Shown one piece after another: positions 8,304-18,437 of a stretch of DNA of 64,000 nucleotides (positions are counted from its first letter, which is position 1; each line of letters begins with the position of its first letter). The stretch is from assembly GCF_016482685.1 (NCBI RefSeq), contig NZ_JACYHF010000005.1, forward strand, positions 327,702-391,701, given 5' to 3'. Under the pieces are notes generated by a model. It was given only the letters and a program-made list of their open reading frames with translations, was not told the origin of the DNA and searched no databases. The translations under genes and the position numbers were made by a program. This DNA is from Streptomyces sp. DSM 110735 (GTDB taxonomy: Bacteria > Actinomycetota > Actinomycetes > Streptomycetales > Streptomycetaceae).

Positions 8304-9344
8304 ATGCGCATGTCCCAAGGCATCAGGGTCGGGCTGCTCGGAGCAGCCGCCATCGCGCCGAGCGCACTGATCAAGCCCGCCCGCCTGACCCCGCGCGTCA
8401 CGGTGACCGCGGTCGCCGCCCGCGACCGCCGACGCGCCGAGAAGTTCGCCCGCACCCACGGCATCCCCGTCGTGCACACCGGCTACGACGCGCTCCTCGC
8501 CGACCCCGAAGTGGACGCCGTCTACGTCCCGTTGCCCAACGGGCTGCACGCGGAGTGGACGCTGAAAGCACTGCGCGCGGGCAAGCACGTCCTGTGCGAG
8601 AAGCCCCTGACCGCCAACCGCGCCGAGGCGGAACGCGTCGCGGCGGCCGCCGAGGAGGCGTACGCGCGCAGCGGGCTGGTGGTGATGGAAGCCTTCCACT
8701 ACCGCCACCACCCGCTCGCCGCGCGCATGCGGCAGATCGTGGAAAGCGGTGAACTGGGCGAACTGCGCCACGTCGAGGCTCAAGTCTGCTTCCCCCTGCC
8801 CCGGTTCGGCGACATCCGCTACGACTACGCCCTGGCGGGCGGCGCCACCATGGACGCCGGCTGTTACGCGGTCCACGTCGCCCGTCTCCTCGGCGGAGAC
8901 ACCCCGGCCGTCACGGGCGCCCGGATGCTGACTCTGCGCAAGGACCCCCGTATCGACCGCGCGATGACCGCCGACCTGGCCTTCCCGGGCGGAGCGACCG
9001 GTCAGGTCCGGACGTCCATGTGGTCGCGCCGCCTGCTGTCGATCCGGGCGCGCGCCCTCGGCTCCGCCGGTGAACTCCACGTCACCAACTTCGTGATGCC
9101 CCAGCTCTACCACCAACTCACCCTCCGCACACCGAACTCCGAGGGCCGCCGCGTGATCCGCCGCGAGCGCCTCCGCCCCAACCCCTCCAGCTACGCCTGC
9201 CAGTTGGAGGCGTTCACCTCGGCGGTCCTGGACAACGGCCCGATCCTCACCTCACCGGCGGACGCCGTTGCGAACATGGGCGTCCTGGACGAGATCTACC
9301 GGTCCGCCGGGCTTCCGCTCCGGGGCGAGCGAGAGGACGGGTAA
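8304..9344 (+). CDS. Gfo/Idh/MocA-family oxidoreductase
   Basis: A 346-aa NAD(P)-dependent dehydrogenase. The Rossmann motif is VGLLGAAAIAPSAL near residue 9; the family lysine motif is VLCEKPLTAN; the substrate domain has MEAFHYRHHP and ATMDAGCYAVHVARLLGG, where the usual D-x-G-x-Y and H residues are kept. The family oxidises sugars, inositols or related polyols; the substrate cannot be told from sequence. ATG 8304 or ATG 8310 could be the start; there is no strong ribosome site. It lies 55 bp after the STAND gene and could be co-transcribed with it, though nothing links them functionally. Confidence 0.88.
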   Translation: MRMSQGIRVGLLGAAAIAPSALIKPARLTPRVTVTAVAARDRRRAEKFARTHGIPVVHTGYDALLADPEVDAVYVPLPNGLHAEWTLKALRAGKHVLCEKPLTANRAEAERVAAAAEEAYARSGLVVMEAFHYRHHPLAARMRQIVESGELGELRHVEAQVCFPLPRFGDIRYDYALAGGATMDAGCYAVHVARLLGGDTPAVTGARMLTLRKDPRIDRAMTADLAFPGGATGQVRTSMWSRRLLSIRARALGSAGELHVTNFVMPQLYHQLTLRTPNSEGRRVIRRERLRPNPSSYACQLEAFTSAVLDNGPILTSPADAVANMGVLDEIYRSAGLPLRGEREDG

Positions 9345-9443
9345 GGGCGCCGACGGGTCGACAAACGGAGGTCGGCTCGTTTCTTGCCGCACGTGCCATC
9401 CCCGTTTCTGGCCGACCATCATGAAGCCGAAGGAGTACGTCGG

Positions 9444-10138
9444 GTGCCCCTGCTCAGCGCCGACCCCGCCGCGTTCCCCGTCGATCCCCCCCCCCCGCCG
9501 ACACGACCGACCCCGCGGTCGTCGCGGCCCACGACTGGGCGGCGTTCAGCGCGTTGACCGAGATGACCGACCACTGGGCGCGCCCTGGCTGGAGTGACGG
9601 CAGCCGCGCGTACTACTGGATGCTGACCTTCCCGGGCGACCAGCCGCTCAAGGACCTCGCACGGCACTGCCAGGAATCGCTGGCGCCCCTCGGACTCGAC
9701 CCGGTCCCGCTGGACGCACTCCACATCACCCTCGCCGACATCGGCAGCCCGGACACGGTCACGCCCGACCAGTTGGACAGCCTGGCCCAGGAGTCCGAGC
9801 CGTTGTCGCCCCCGGCGTTCTCCCTGCGCGCCACCCCACTGACGGGCTCCCGCGGCGCCGTCCGCCTCTCCCTGACCCCCTGGCCCCCCTCTGCTCCGCC
9901 TGCACCGCGCCCTCTCCGAAGCCGGTGCCACCGTCGCCCTCCCCCCGAAGAAGCCCACCTCCGCCTTCCGCCCCCACCTGAGCCTCGCCTACAACAACCA
10001 CCCACGCCCCGCCGCCCCCGTCGTCCACGCGATCTCGCCTCTCCGCACCCTCCCGCCTGTCGAACTCCACGTATCGGCTCCCTTCCGCCCCGCAATGAAG
10101 CGGGGCGGAAGGGAGCCGAACGGCATTCGTCGCTCTAG
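9444..10138 (+). pseudogene. 2'-5' RNA ligase-like 2H phosphoesterase, frameshifted
   Basis: A 2H-phosphoesterase-type protein is recognisable but split over reading frames. From GTG 9444 the frame is open to a run of 11 C (9486-9496). The body (DHWARPGWSDGSRAYYWMLTF, first H-x-T motif ALHITLADIG) is in another frame. After a C-rich stretch at about 9884-9890 the second motif FRPHLSLAYNN continues in the first frame. Two opposite frame changes at homopolymers restore a normal protein of about 205 aa up to about 10070. Past that point similarity fades and a terminator hairpin begins. It is either a decaying gene or one damaged by homopolymer sequencing errors; the poly-G contig end makes error plausible. 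Confidence 0.65.
10075..10118. terminator. Bidirectional terminator, 19-bp perfect stem
   Basis: The arm CGGCTCCCTTCCGCCCCGC (10075-10093), a loop AATGAA (10094-10099) and an exactly complementary arm (10100-10118) form a perfect 19-bp stem. It sits between the convergent 2H-phosphoesterase remnant and the HTH-MurA gene and can serve both strands. No U-tract follows, which is usual in Streptomyces. Confidence 0.88.
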
Positions 10139-11664
10139 ATGTCCCGGAAGATCTCGATCTGCGCCCCGATCGAGTTCAGCCGTTCCGCGAGGTCCTCGTA
10201 CCCGCGGTTGATGACGTACACGTTGCGGAGGACGGACGTGCCCTCCGCCGCCATCATCGCCAGGAGGACGACGACCGCGGGGCGGAGTGCGGGCGGGCAC
10301 ATCATCTCGGCGGCGCGCCAGCGGGTGGGGCCCTCGACCAGGACGCGGTGGGGGTCGAGGAGTTGGAGGCGGCCGCCGAGGCGGTTGAGGTCGGTGAGGT
10401 AGATCGCGCGGTTGTCGTAGACCCAGTCGTGGATCAGGGTCTTGCCCTGGGCGACGGCGGCGATGGCGGCGAAGAACGGGACGTTGTCGATGTTGAGGCC
10501 GGGGAACGGCATCGGGTGGATCTTGTCGATCGGCGCCTCCAGCTTGGAGGGGCGGACCGTGAGGTCGACCAGGCGGGTACGGCCGTTGTCGGCGAAGTAC
10601 TCGCGGCTGCGGTCGTGGTCGAGACCCATCTCCTCCAGGACCGCCAGCTCGATCTCCAGGAACTCGATCGGCACCCGGCGGACCGTCAGCTCCGACTCCG
10701 TCACCACGGCGGCGGCGACCAGGCTCATCGCCTCGACCGGGTCCTCGGAGGGGGAGTAGTCGACATCGATGTCGATGTTCGGGACGCCGTGCACGGTGAG
10801 GGTGGTGGTGCCGATGCCCTCGACCCGTACGCCCAGAGCCTCCAGGAAGAAGCACAGGTCCTGGACCATGTAGTTGGAGGAGGCGTTGCGGATGACGGTC
10901 ACGCCGTCGTGGCGGGCGGCAGCCAGCAGCGCGTTCTCGGTCACGGTGTCGCCGCGCTCGGTCAGGACGATCGGGCGGTCGGGGCGGACGGTGCGGTCCA
11001 CCACGGCGTGGTACTGCCCCTCGGTCGCCGCGATGTCCAGACCGAAGCGGCGCAGCGCGATCATGTGCGGCTCGATGGTGCGGGTGCCGAGGTCGCAGCC
11101 GCCCGCGTACGGCAGCATGAAGCGGTCCATGCGGTGCAGCAGCGGGCCGAGGAACATGATGATCGAGCGGGTGCGGACGGCCGCCTCCGCGTCGATCGCG
11201 TCCATCTCCAGTTGGGCCGGGGGGACGAGTTCGAGGTCGACGCCGTCGTTGATCCAGCGGGTGCGCACGCCGATGGAGTTGAGCACCTCCAGGAGGCGGT
11301 ACACCTCCTCGATGCGGGCGACCCGGCGCAGGACGGTACGGCCCTTGTTCAGCAGGGACGCGCACAGCAGGGCGACGCAGGCGTTCTTGCTCGTCTTGAC
11401 GTCGATGGCGCCGGACAGGCGGCGACCGCCGACGACGCGCAGGTGCATCGGACCCGCGTAGCCCAGCGACACGATCTCGCTGTCCAGGGCTTCCCCGATG
11501 CGGGCGATCATCTCAAGGCTGATGTTCTGGTTCCCGCGCTCGATGCGGTTGACCGCGCTCTGACTGGTGCCGAGAGCGTCCGCGAGCTGGGTCTGAGTCC
11601 AGCCGCGGTGCTGCCGGGCGTCACGGATGAGCTTGCCGATGCGTGCGAGGTAGTCGTCTGACAT
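10135..11664 (-). CDS. murA2: XRE-type HTH fused to MurA-like enolpyruvyl transferase
   Basis: A 509-aa fusion. Residues ~5-65 are a Cro/C1 helix-turn-helix (LIRDARQHRGWTQTQLADALGTSQSAVNRIERG), and residues ~73-505 are a UDP-GlcNAc 1-carboxyvinyltransferase fold. MurA landmarks are kept: K93-N94 in TSKNA, C190 in YAGGCDLGTRTIEPH (equivalent to the PEP-binding/fosfomycin cysteine) and DNRAIYLTDLNRLG in the last third. MurA commits UDP-GlcNAc to peptidoglycan, but Streptomyces has a separate housekeeping copy, and this form matches what I recall as murA2 beside aconitase. A palindrome ATCTCA-N4-TGAGAT lies 13 bp upstream of its ATG, suggesting autoregulation. Whether the enzyme half is catalytic or a UDP-sugar sensor is open. 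Confidence 0.88.
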   Translation of the reverse strand: MSDDYLARIGKLIRDARQHRGWTQTQLADALGTSQSAVNRIERGNQNISLEMIARIGEALDSEIVSLGYAGPMHLRVVGGRRLSGAIDVKTSKNACVALLCASLLNKGRTVLRRVARIEEVYRLLEVLNSIGVRTRWINDGVDLELVPPAQLEMDAIDAEAAVRTRSIIMFLGPLLHRMDRFMLPYAGGCDLGTRTIEPHMIALRRFGLDIAATEGQYHAVVDRTVRPDRPIVLTERGDTVTENALLAAARHDGVTVIRNASSNYMVQDLCFFLEALGVRVEGIGTTTLTVHGVPNIDIDVDYSPSEDPVEAMSLVAAAVVTESELTVRRVPIEFLEIELAVLEEMGLDHDRSREYFADNGRTRLVDLTVRPSKLEAPIDKIHPMPFPGLNIDNVPFFAAIAAVAQGKTLIHDWVYDNRAIYLTDLNRLGGRLQLLDPHRVLVEGPTRWRAAEMMCPPALRPAVVVLLAMMAAEGTSVLRNVYVINRGYEDLAERLNSIGAQIEIFRDI

Positions 11665-11676
11665 GAGGTTGAGGCT

Positions 11677-11692
11677 ATCTCAGATATGAGAT
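11677..11692. promoter_or_regulatory. Candidate operator ATCTCA-N4-TGAGAT
   Basis: An inverted repeat with 6-bp arms (11677-11682 and 11687-11692) is centred about 20 bp upstream of the HTH-MurA start. It could be the binding site of the XRE domain of that same protein. Function is inferred from position only. Confidence 0.5.
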
Positions 11693-11730
11693 GGCGCCCC
11701 CTCCGGGGGGTCCATTCGGGTGATGCCGGG

Positions 11731-11928
11731 TCAGTGGCGCTTCGTCGTCGTCCTGCGCCAGCCGAACGGACCGGGCAGATCCATCGAGGTCGTACGGCGT
11801 CCGGTGCTGCTGTGGGTGTGGCGGGGCCCGTGCTTGCCGCCGCCGGTCGTGATGGACCACGAGTGGCGGTTGATGTTCAGTCGGACGCCGGGCAGGATGC
11901 GGAAGCTCTTGCGGAACGTGAGGCCCAC
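11731..11928 (-). CDS. DUF4236 family protein
   Basis: A 65-aa protein. The N-terminus VGLTFRKSFRILPGVRLNIN is typical of DUF4236, followed by WSITTGG, a conserved STGRRTTS and DLPGPFG. These small proteins are widespread in bacteria and have no established role; they are sometimes appended to membrane or SH3 domains, here standing alone. The start is GTG 11928 with GGAGGAG 6-8 bp upstream. The gene lies 66 bp upstream of the HTH-MurA gene on the same strand, so read-through is possible, although the palindrome lies in the gap. Confidence 0.85.
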   Translation of the reverse strand: MGLTFRKSFRILPGVRLNINRHSWSITTGGGKHGPRHTHSSTGRRTTSMDLPGPFGWRRTTTKRH

Positions 11929-11990
11929 GGTTGTCTCCTCCGATTGTCGGCGCGGCGGGGCGCCGCTCAACTCGGATACCCCCGAACGGG

Positions 11991-12560
11991 TTACTGATGG
12001 CCGCGGGTCGGCTTTCGCTTCGCCCGGCGAAGTGCCCGCCGCTGCTTGCCCGGCAGCGTTCCGGACAATTCGCCCACTCGGGACGCGTGGTGACCGCCCG
12101 CCTCCGTACCTCCCGGGCACCACCAGGTGACCGCCTCCGCGTCGGACCGCACATGCGTGCCCAGCTTGTGCGCCGGGCACACCGGCCACACCTGCCAGGA
12201 CATCTCCATCACCGTCTCCTGAGCGGCGTCGGCGACCAGGGTGAGCAGGTCCGCGGGGTCCGTCGGCTCCGGTACGCCGGAGTCGTCCGTCGGGTCCGGG
12301 GGGTGCACGGCGTTCCCCTGCCAGCGGCCGTCCGGCAGCGCCACGTAGACCCGCTCGGGTGTCCCTGCCCCATCGGCGGGCTCCACCATCAGCACCAGCG
12401 GCGGGTGTCCGGGCAACGTCGCCACGAGGTCCCGGTTCACCACCTCCAGCGCCCTCTCGAACCCCGGCCACGCACCGGGCTCCGCCCGCCGGGGCTCGGG
12501 GGCGTGAAAGGCGCCGGGCGGTACGCCGTGGGGGAGCGGGTGGTGCGAGAAGTGGCTCAC
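11991..12560 (-). CDS. Conserved hypothetical with Cys/His cluster
   Basis: About 189 aa from GTG 12560 (start uncertain; no strong ribosome site). The recognisable core is FERALEVVNRDLVATLPGHP, RVYVALPDGRWQGNAVHPP and AAQETVMEMSWQVWPVCPAHK, then a THVRS...TWWCPGG...GGHHASRVGEL segment. The C-P-x-H and W-C-P-G pairs look like a small zinc-binding knuckle. I recognise the pattern from Streptomyces hypothetical proteins but no function is known. The C-terminus is strongly basic (KQRRALRRAKRKPTRGHQ). It is divergent from the GNAT gene across a 234-bp gap. Confidence 0.6.
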   Translation of the reverse strand: MSHFSHHPLPHGVPPGAFHAPEPRRAEPGAWPGFERALEVVNRDLVATLPGHPPLVLMVEPADGAGTPERVYVALPDGRWQGNAVHPPDPTDDSGVPEPTDPADLLTLVADAAQETVMEMSWQVWPVCPAHKLGTHVRSDAEAVTWWCPGGTEAGGHHASRVGELSGTLPGKQRRALRRAKRKPTRGHQ

Positions 12561-12794
12561 CGGGGGATGGTCGCACCGGGTGCGGGCACCGGGCGAGGAA
12601 AATTCACCGGGACGGCGGTGTCGCGGGGAGGGTTGGGTGTGCCTGTCGAGGCGTGGACGGCGCTGTGCCTCCCGGGCTGCGTGACGGTGCGTGTCGGCGG
12701 TCACGCGCAGATTGGCGTGATACCGCGTCACCTCCTCGGGGCCCTGACGCACTCGACGCCTTTGCGGTGTCGCGCCTGCGCTAGGTTGCCCGCC

Positions 12795-13343
12795 ATGACC
12801 GATCTGGGACCTGTCGCCTGGCCACCCGTCCCGACAAGGACCGAACGGCTTGTACTCCGCGAGTCCGAGGCTCGGGACCGTGCGGCGTTCATCGAACTGT
12901 CCGCTTCGCCGGAGGTGCGTACCTATCTCGGTGGCCCTCGGCCCCGTGACGAGCTTGAACGTGCCGTGCCTGCACTGCCGGGGCGGCGCCCTGGCCTCTT
13001 CGTGGTCGATCTCGACGGGGCGATGATCGGAGTGATCTCGCTCGACCGGCGGGGCGCGGAGCGTCCGGGGCATGTCCGGCCGGATGCCGGGGAGGCTGAG
13101 CTCAGCTATGTGTTCCTGCCGGAGGCGTGGGGGCGTGGGTATGCCGCCGAGGCGTGCACGGCGGTGCTCGGCTGGTTCGCCGACGCGATTCCCGGTGAGC
13201 CGGTGGTGCTCTGCACTCAGACTGCCAACGTCCCCTCGATGCGCCTCGCGGCGAAGCTGGGGTTCATCGAGGTGGAACGGTTCGAGGAGTGGGGTGCCGA
13301 GCAGTGGTTCGGCATGTGGTCCCCGGTCGCGGTGTCCGGTTGA
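12795..13343 (+). CDS. GNAT family N-acetyltransferase
   Basis: A 182-aa protein of the RimJ/RimL type. It starts PTRTERLVLRESEARDRAAFIEL, has LFVVDLDGAMIGVISLDRR, a long strand AELSYVFLPEAWGRGYAAEA with the acetyl-CoA binding loop (WGRGYAAEA), and ends TANVPSMRLAAKLGFIEVERF, the classic N-x-x-S-x-x-x-x-K-x-G-F motif. It should transfer acetyl from acetyl-CoA to a small molecule or protein N-terminus; the target is unknown. ATG 12795 is used since the family N-terminus begins about 10 residues later. Confidence 0.9.
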   Translation: MTDLGPVAWPPVPTRTERLVLRESEARDRAAFIELSASPEVRTYLGGPRPRDELERAVPALPGRRPGLFVVDLDGAMIGVISLDRRGAERPGHVRPDAGEAELSYVFLPEAWGRGYAAEACTAVLGWFADAIPGEPVVLCTQTANVPSMRLAAKLGFIEVERFEEWGAEQWFGMWSPVAVSG

Positions 13344-13443
13344 GCCGGTCTGGCGGCCGCCGGGGGCGCGTCGGCGGACGAAGCTCGGTGAGGGCGGTCA
13401 CGCCGGGCCCGGGCATGACCATCCAGCCCCCATGTACTAGAGT

Positions 13444-13461
13444 TATCTCGACATCGAGATA
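13444..13461. promoter_or_regulatory. Palindrome upstream of acnA, MarR/TamR-like
   Basis: TATCTCGACATCGAGATA has 8-bp arms around a 2-bp centre, 129 bp upstream of the aconitase GTG. It resembles the 18-bp palindromes bound by UrtR-type MarR regulators. In S. coelicolor the UrtR-type regulator TamR has been reported to act on the aconitase promoter, so this may be its site. The match to TamR sites is from memory. Confidence 0.6.
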
Positions 13462-13503
13462 TCTGCCGAGGCGCACCGCAGCAGCCGTACCGGTAAGGGT
13501 TAC

Positions 13504-13522
13504 CTAACTTAGCCTTACCTTA
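13504..13522. promoter_or_regulatory. Iron-box-like element upstream of acnA
   Basis: CTAACTTAGCCTTACCTTA, read on the other strand as TAAGGTAAGGCTAAGTTAG, keeps about 14 of 19 positions of the DmdR/IdeR/DtxR consensus TTAGGTTAGGCTAACCTAA by eye. It lies 68 bp upstream of the aconitase start. An iron-responsive repressor site would fit a [4Fe-4S] enzyme. Confidence 0.45.
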
Positions 13523-13523
13523 G

Positions 13524-16307
<2,784 letters not shown>

Positions 16308-16326
16308 GCGGTCCGGAAACGCGGTT

Positions 16327-16360
16327 GAAGGGCCGTATCCCCTCGGGGGTACGGCCCTTC
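16327..16360 (+). terminator. Terminator after acnA
   Basis: GAAGGGCCGTA (16327-16337) pairs with TACGGCCCTTC (16350-16360). The inner TCCCC/GGGGG region extends the stem to about 16 bp with one G-U pair and a tight 2-base loop. It lies 20 bp past the acnA stop. Confidence 0.88.
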
Positions 16361-16363
16361 GTC

Positions 16364-16792
16364 GTGTACGGAGTACTCACCGTCTCACCGTCGCGCCGGA
16401 GACGGCCCTGGTCCCGCAGGACTCCCACGTTCGCGGACGTCTCCGTCGCCCTGCTGCTCTTCGCGGTGGAGGCGCTGGTGCTCTGGGGAGCCGTCCTCGG
16501 GTACGGACTGCAGTCCTGGGGTGCGCAAGGGGAGCGGTCGGAGATCGACGCCGCCGCGCTCGCGGAGATCGGCCGGCTGCGCGGCGCGGCCGTCGTCGTG
16601 ACCGTCTGCACCGTACTCGCGCTGCTCTCCCGCGCGCCCTGGACCGTCGCCTCGCAGGTGATCGTGGCGCTGGCGGTGGGGGCGCTGCTCGCGCAGGTTC
16701 AGCGTGACTACGACCGGAGCCATCCGGTGCCTGCGCCCACGCCGACGACACGTCATGTGCCGTGCTACAGCGGCAGCGGCACTTGTGAGTGA
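16364..16792 (+). CDS. Small membrane protein, DUF6234-like
   Basis: About 142 aa from GTG 16364 (uncertain: the in-frame ATG at 16325 lies inside the acnA terminator, and no clear ribosome site is seen). It has a basic N-terminus (SPSRRRRPWSRR), then helices ADVSVALLLFAVEALVLWGAV and GAAVVVTVCTVLALLS with WTVASQVIVALAVGALLAQV, three to four hydrophobic segments in all. The tail TTRHVPCYSGSGTCE has a Cys pair. It resembles Streptomyces small membrane proteins labelled DUF6234 (from memory). It may be expressed by read-through from acnA. Confidence 0.6.
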   Translation: MYGVLTVSPSRRRRPWSRRTPTFADVSVALLLFAVEALVLWGAVLGYGLQSWGAQGERSEIDAAALAEIGRLRGAAVVVTVCTVLALLSRAPWTVASQVIVALAVGALLAQVQRDYDRSHPVPAPTPTTRHVPCYSGSGTCE

Positions 16793-16822
16793 CCCCGGCC
16801 GGAGCGTCGCTCCGGGCCGGGG
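16793..16822. terminator. Bidirectional terminator
   Basis: CCCCGGCC-GGAGC, a loop GTC and GCTCC-G-GGCCGGGG form a 13-bp stem with one bulged G. It sits between the convergent small membrane protein and GMC oxidoreductase genes. Confidence 0.82.
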
Positions 16823-16838
16823 AACACCGTCCGGGTCC

Positions 16839-18437
16839 TCAGCTTCTCCCCGTCCCGGACCGGCCGCGGGCGGCGGTCGCCGGTTCCGTGGTGAGGAACC
16901 GGGCCGCCGCCTCGCCGATCATCACCGAGGGCGCGTTGGTGTTGGCCGAGGTGATGACCGGCATGACCGAGGCGTCGGCGACTCGCAGACCCGTGATGCC
17001 GTGGACGCGGAGGCGGGCGTCGACCACGGACTCCGGTCCGCCGCCCATGGCGCAGGTGCCCGCCGTGTGCTGGTAGGGGAGGCACGCGTCCCGCAGGAAC
17101 GCCCTGATCCGCCGTCCGTCCAGGGGTCCCGCCGGGGCGATACGGCGCCGGATCAGCGCGCGGTGGGCGGGCTGGTCCGCGAGGTCGAGACCCAGCTCCA
17201 CCGCCGCCGACAGGGCGTCCACGTCCGCCCGTTCGGTGAGCAGGTTCGGCTGGATCTCCAGCGGACCGCCGGGATCGGCCGACAGCAGCCGGAGGTGGCC
17301 ACGGCTCTCGACCCGCATCAGCCCCGGCAGGACCGAGAAGGCGTGCGGCGGGGGAGGGGGAGGGGACACCGCGCCGATCTCTGGTGTCACGTACGGCAGT
17401 TGGATGGACACGAACATCAGGTCGGGGGACGGACGGCCCGGACCGCTGGGCCAGAAGACCATGCCGCCCTCCAGATTGTGGTCCGGGGGCGGCAGCGCGC
17501 GCCGGGTCTCGAAGCACAGCCCCGCGAGCAGCGGGTGCTCCTGGAGGTTCTGTCCCACGCCGGGCAGGTCGGCCACCGCCCTGATGCCGAGCCCCGCCAG
17601 CTCGTCGGCGGGGCCGATCCCGGACAGCATCAGCAGCCGGGGACTGTCGACGGCACCCGCCGACAGCACCACCTCGCCGGTCGCGCGGACCCGGTGCACC
17701 CCGCCCTCCCGCGCGAACTCCACGCCCGTGCACCGGTTTCCGGCGAAGGTCAGCCGCCGGACGGTCGCCCGGGTGACCACGGTGAGCCGGGGATGGCCGA
17801 GCAGCGGCCGGAGATAGCCGTGCCAGGAGTTCCAGCGCCGCCCGTCACGGACGTTCATGCTGACCGGTCCCGCGCCGAGCGGCTCGGGAACGTTGATGTC
17901 GTCCAGGTACGGCATGCCGTAGGACAGGCAACTGTCGATCAGGGCGCCCGCGACGGGATGCAGGTCCCTGGCCCGCTCCACCCGGAGGGGTCCGCCCGCG
18001 CCGCGATGGGCGCTCGGTCCGTCCTCCCAGTCCTCGGACCCGGTGAAGTACGGCAGGACCGAGGCGTAGTCCCAGCCGGGGTTGCCCGCCGCCGCCCAGC
18101 CGTCGTAGTCCGCCGCCCGGCCACGCGCCCACACCAGCGCGTTGACGGCACCGGAGCCGCCGACGACCTTCCCCCGGGCCAGCGGCAGCGGGCGGTTCCC
18201 GGCGTGCGGGTTCGGGGCGTACCGGTAGTTCCAGTCGTAGTCCGAGCCGAAGTTCTCCACCCACCGCCGCGGACAGGTGAGGCTCGGGGCGTCGTCGCGC
18301 CCTCCGCCCGCCTCCAGGACCAGGACGCGTCCCTGGGTCCGGCCCAGCAGACGCGCCGCGACGACACAGCCCGCGGAACCGGCGCCCACCACGATGTGGT
18401 CGTACTCCCGCGCCCTCCTGCTCGCGCCCCCGGTCAT
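16839..18437 (-). CDS. GMC family FAD-dependent oxidoreductase
   Basis: A 532-aa glucose-methanol-choline oxidoreductase. The FAD dinucleotide motif is IVVGAGSAGCVVAARLL (about residues 15-31), the second FAD signature ARGKVVGGSGAVNALVW, the GMC signature 2 GAVDSPRLLMLSGIGP, and the C-terminal active-site region YQHTAGTCAMGG followed by ASVMPVITSANTNAPSVMIGE. It oxidises an alcohol to an aldehyde. Its ATG overlaps the TGA of the upstream aldehyde dehydrogenase (ATGA), so the pair would carry alcohol to aldehyde to acid, as BetA/BetB do for choline. The substrate is not evident. A proline run (SPPPPPPHAF) in the substrate domain is unusual. Confidence 0.93.
   Translation of the reverse strand: MTGGASRRAREYDHIVVGAGSAGCVVAARLLGRTQGRVLVLEAGGGRDDAPSLTCPRRWVENFGSDYDWNYRYAPNPHAGNRPLPLARGKVVGGSGAVNALVWARGRAADYDGWAAAGNPGWDYASVLPYFTGSEDWEDGPSAHRGAGGPLRVERARDLHPVAGALIDSCLSYGMPYLDDINVPEPLGAGPVSMNVRDGRRWNSWHGYLRPLLGHPRLTVVTRATVRRLTFAGNRCTGVEFAREGGVHRVRATGEVVLSAGAVDSPRLLMLSGIGPADELAGLGIRAVADLPGVGQNLQEHPLLAGLCFETRRALPPPDHNLEGGMVFWPSGPGRPSPDLMFVSIQLPYVTPEIGAVSPPPPPPHAFSVLPGLMRVESRGHLRLLSADPGGPLEIQPNLLTERADVDALSAAVELGLDLADQPAHRALIRRRIAPAGPLDGRRIRAFLRDACLPYQHTAGTCAMGGGPESVVDARLRVHGITGLRVADASVMPVITSANTNAPSVMIGEAAARFLTTEPATAARGRSGTGRS

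Noticed and set aside
8249..9344. The Gfo/Idh/MocA oxidoreductase as part of the defence module
   Set aside because: It is only 55 bp downstream but belongs to a metabolic family with no known link; proximity alone is not evidence.
10075..10118. The long inverted repeat as a mobile-element end or attachment site
   Set aside because: It lies exactly between two convergent genes, has a 6-base loop and no flanking duplication or transposase; a terminator explains it.
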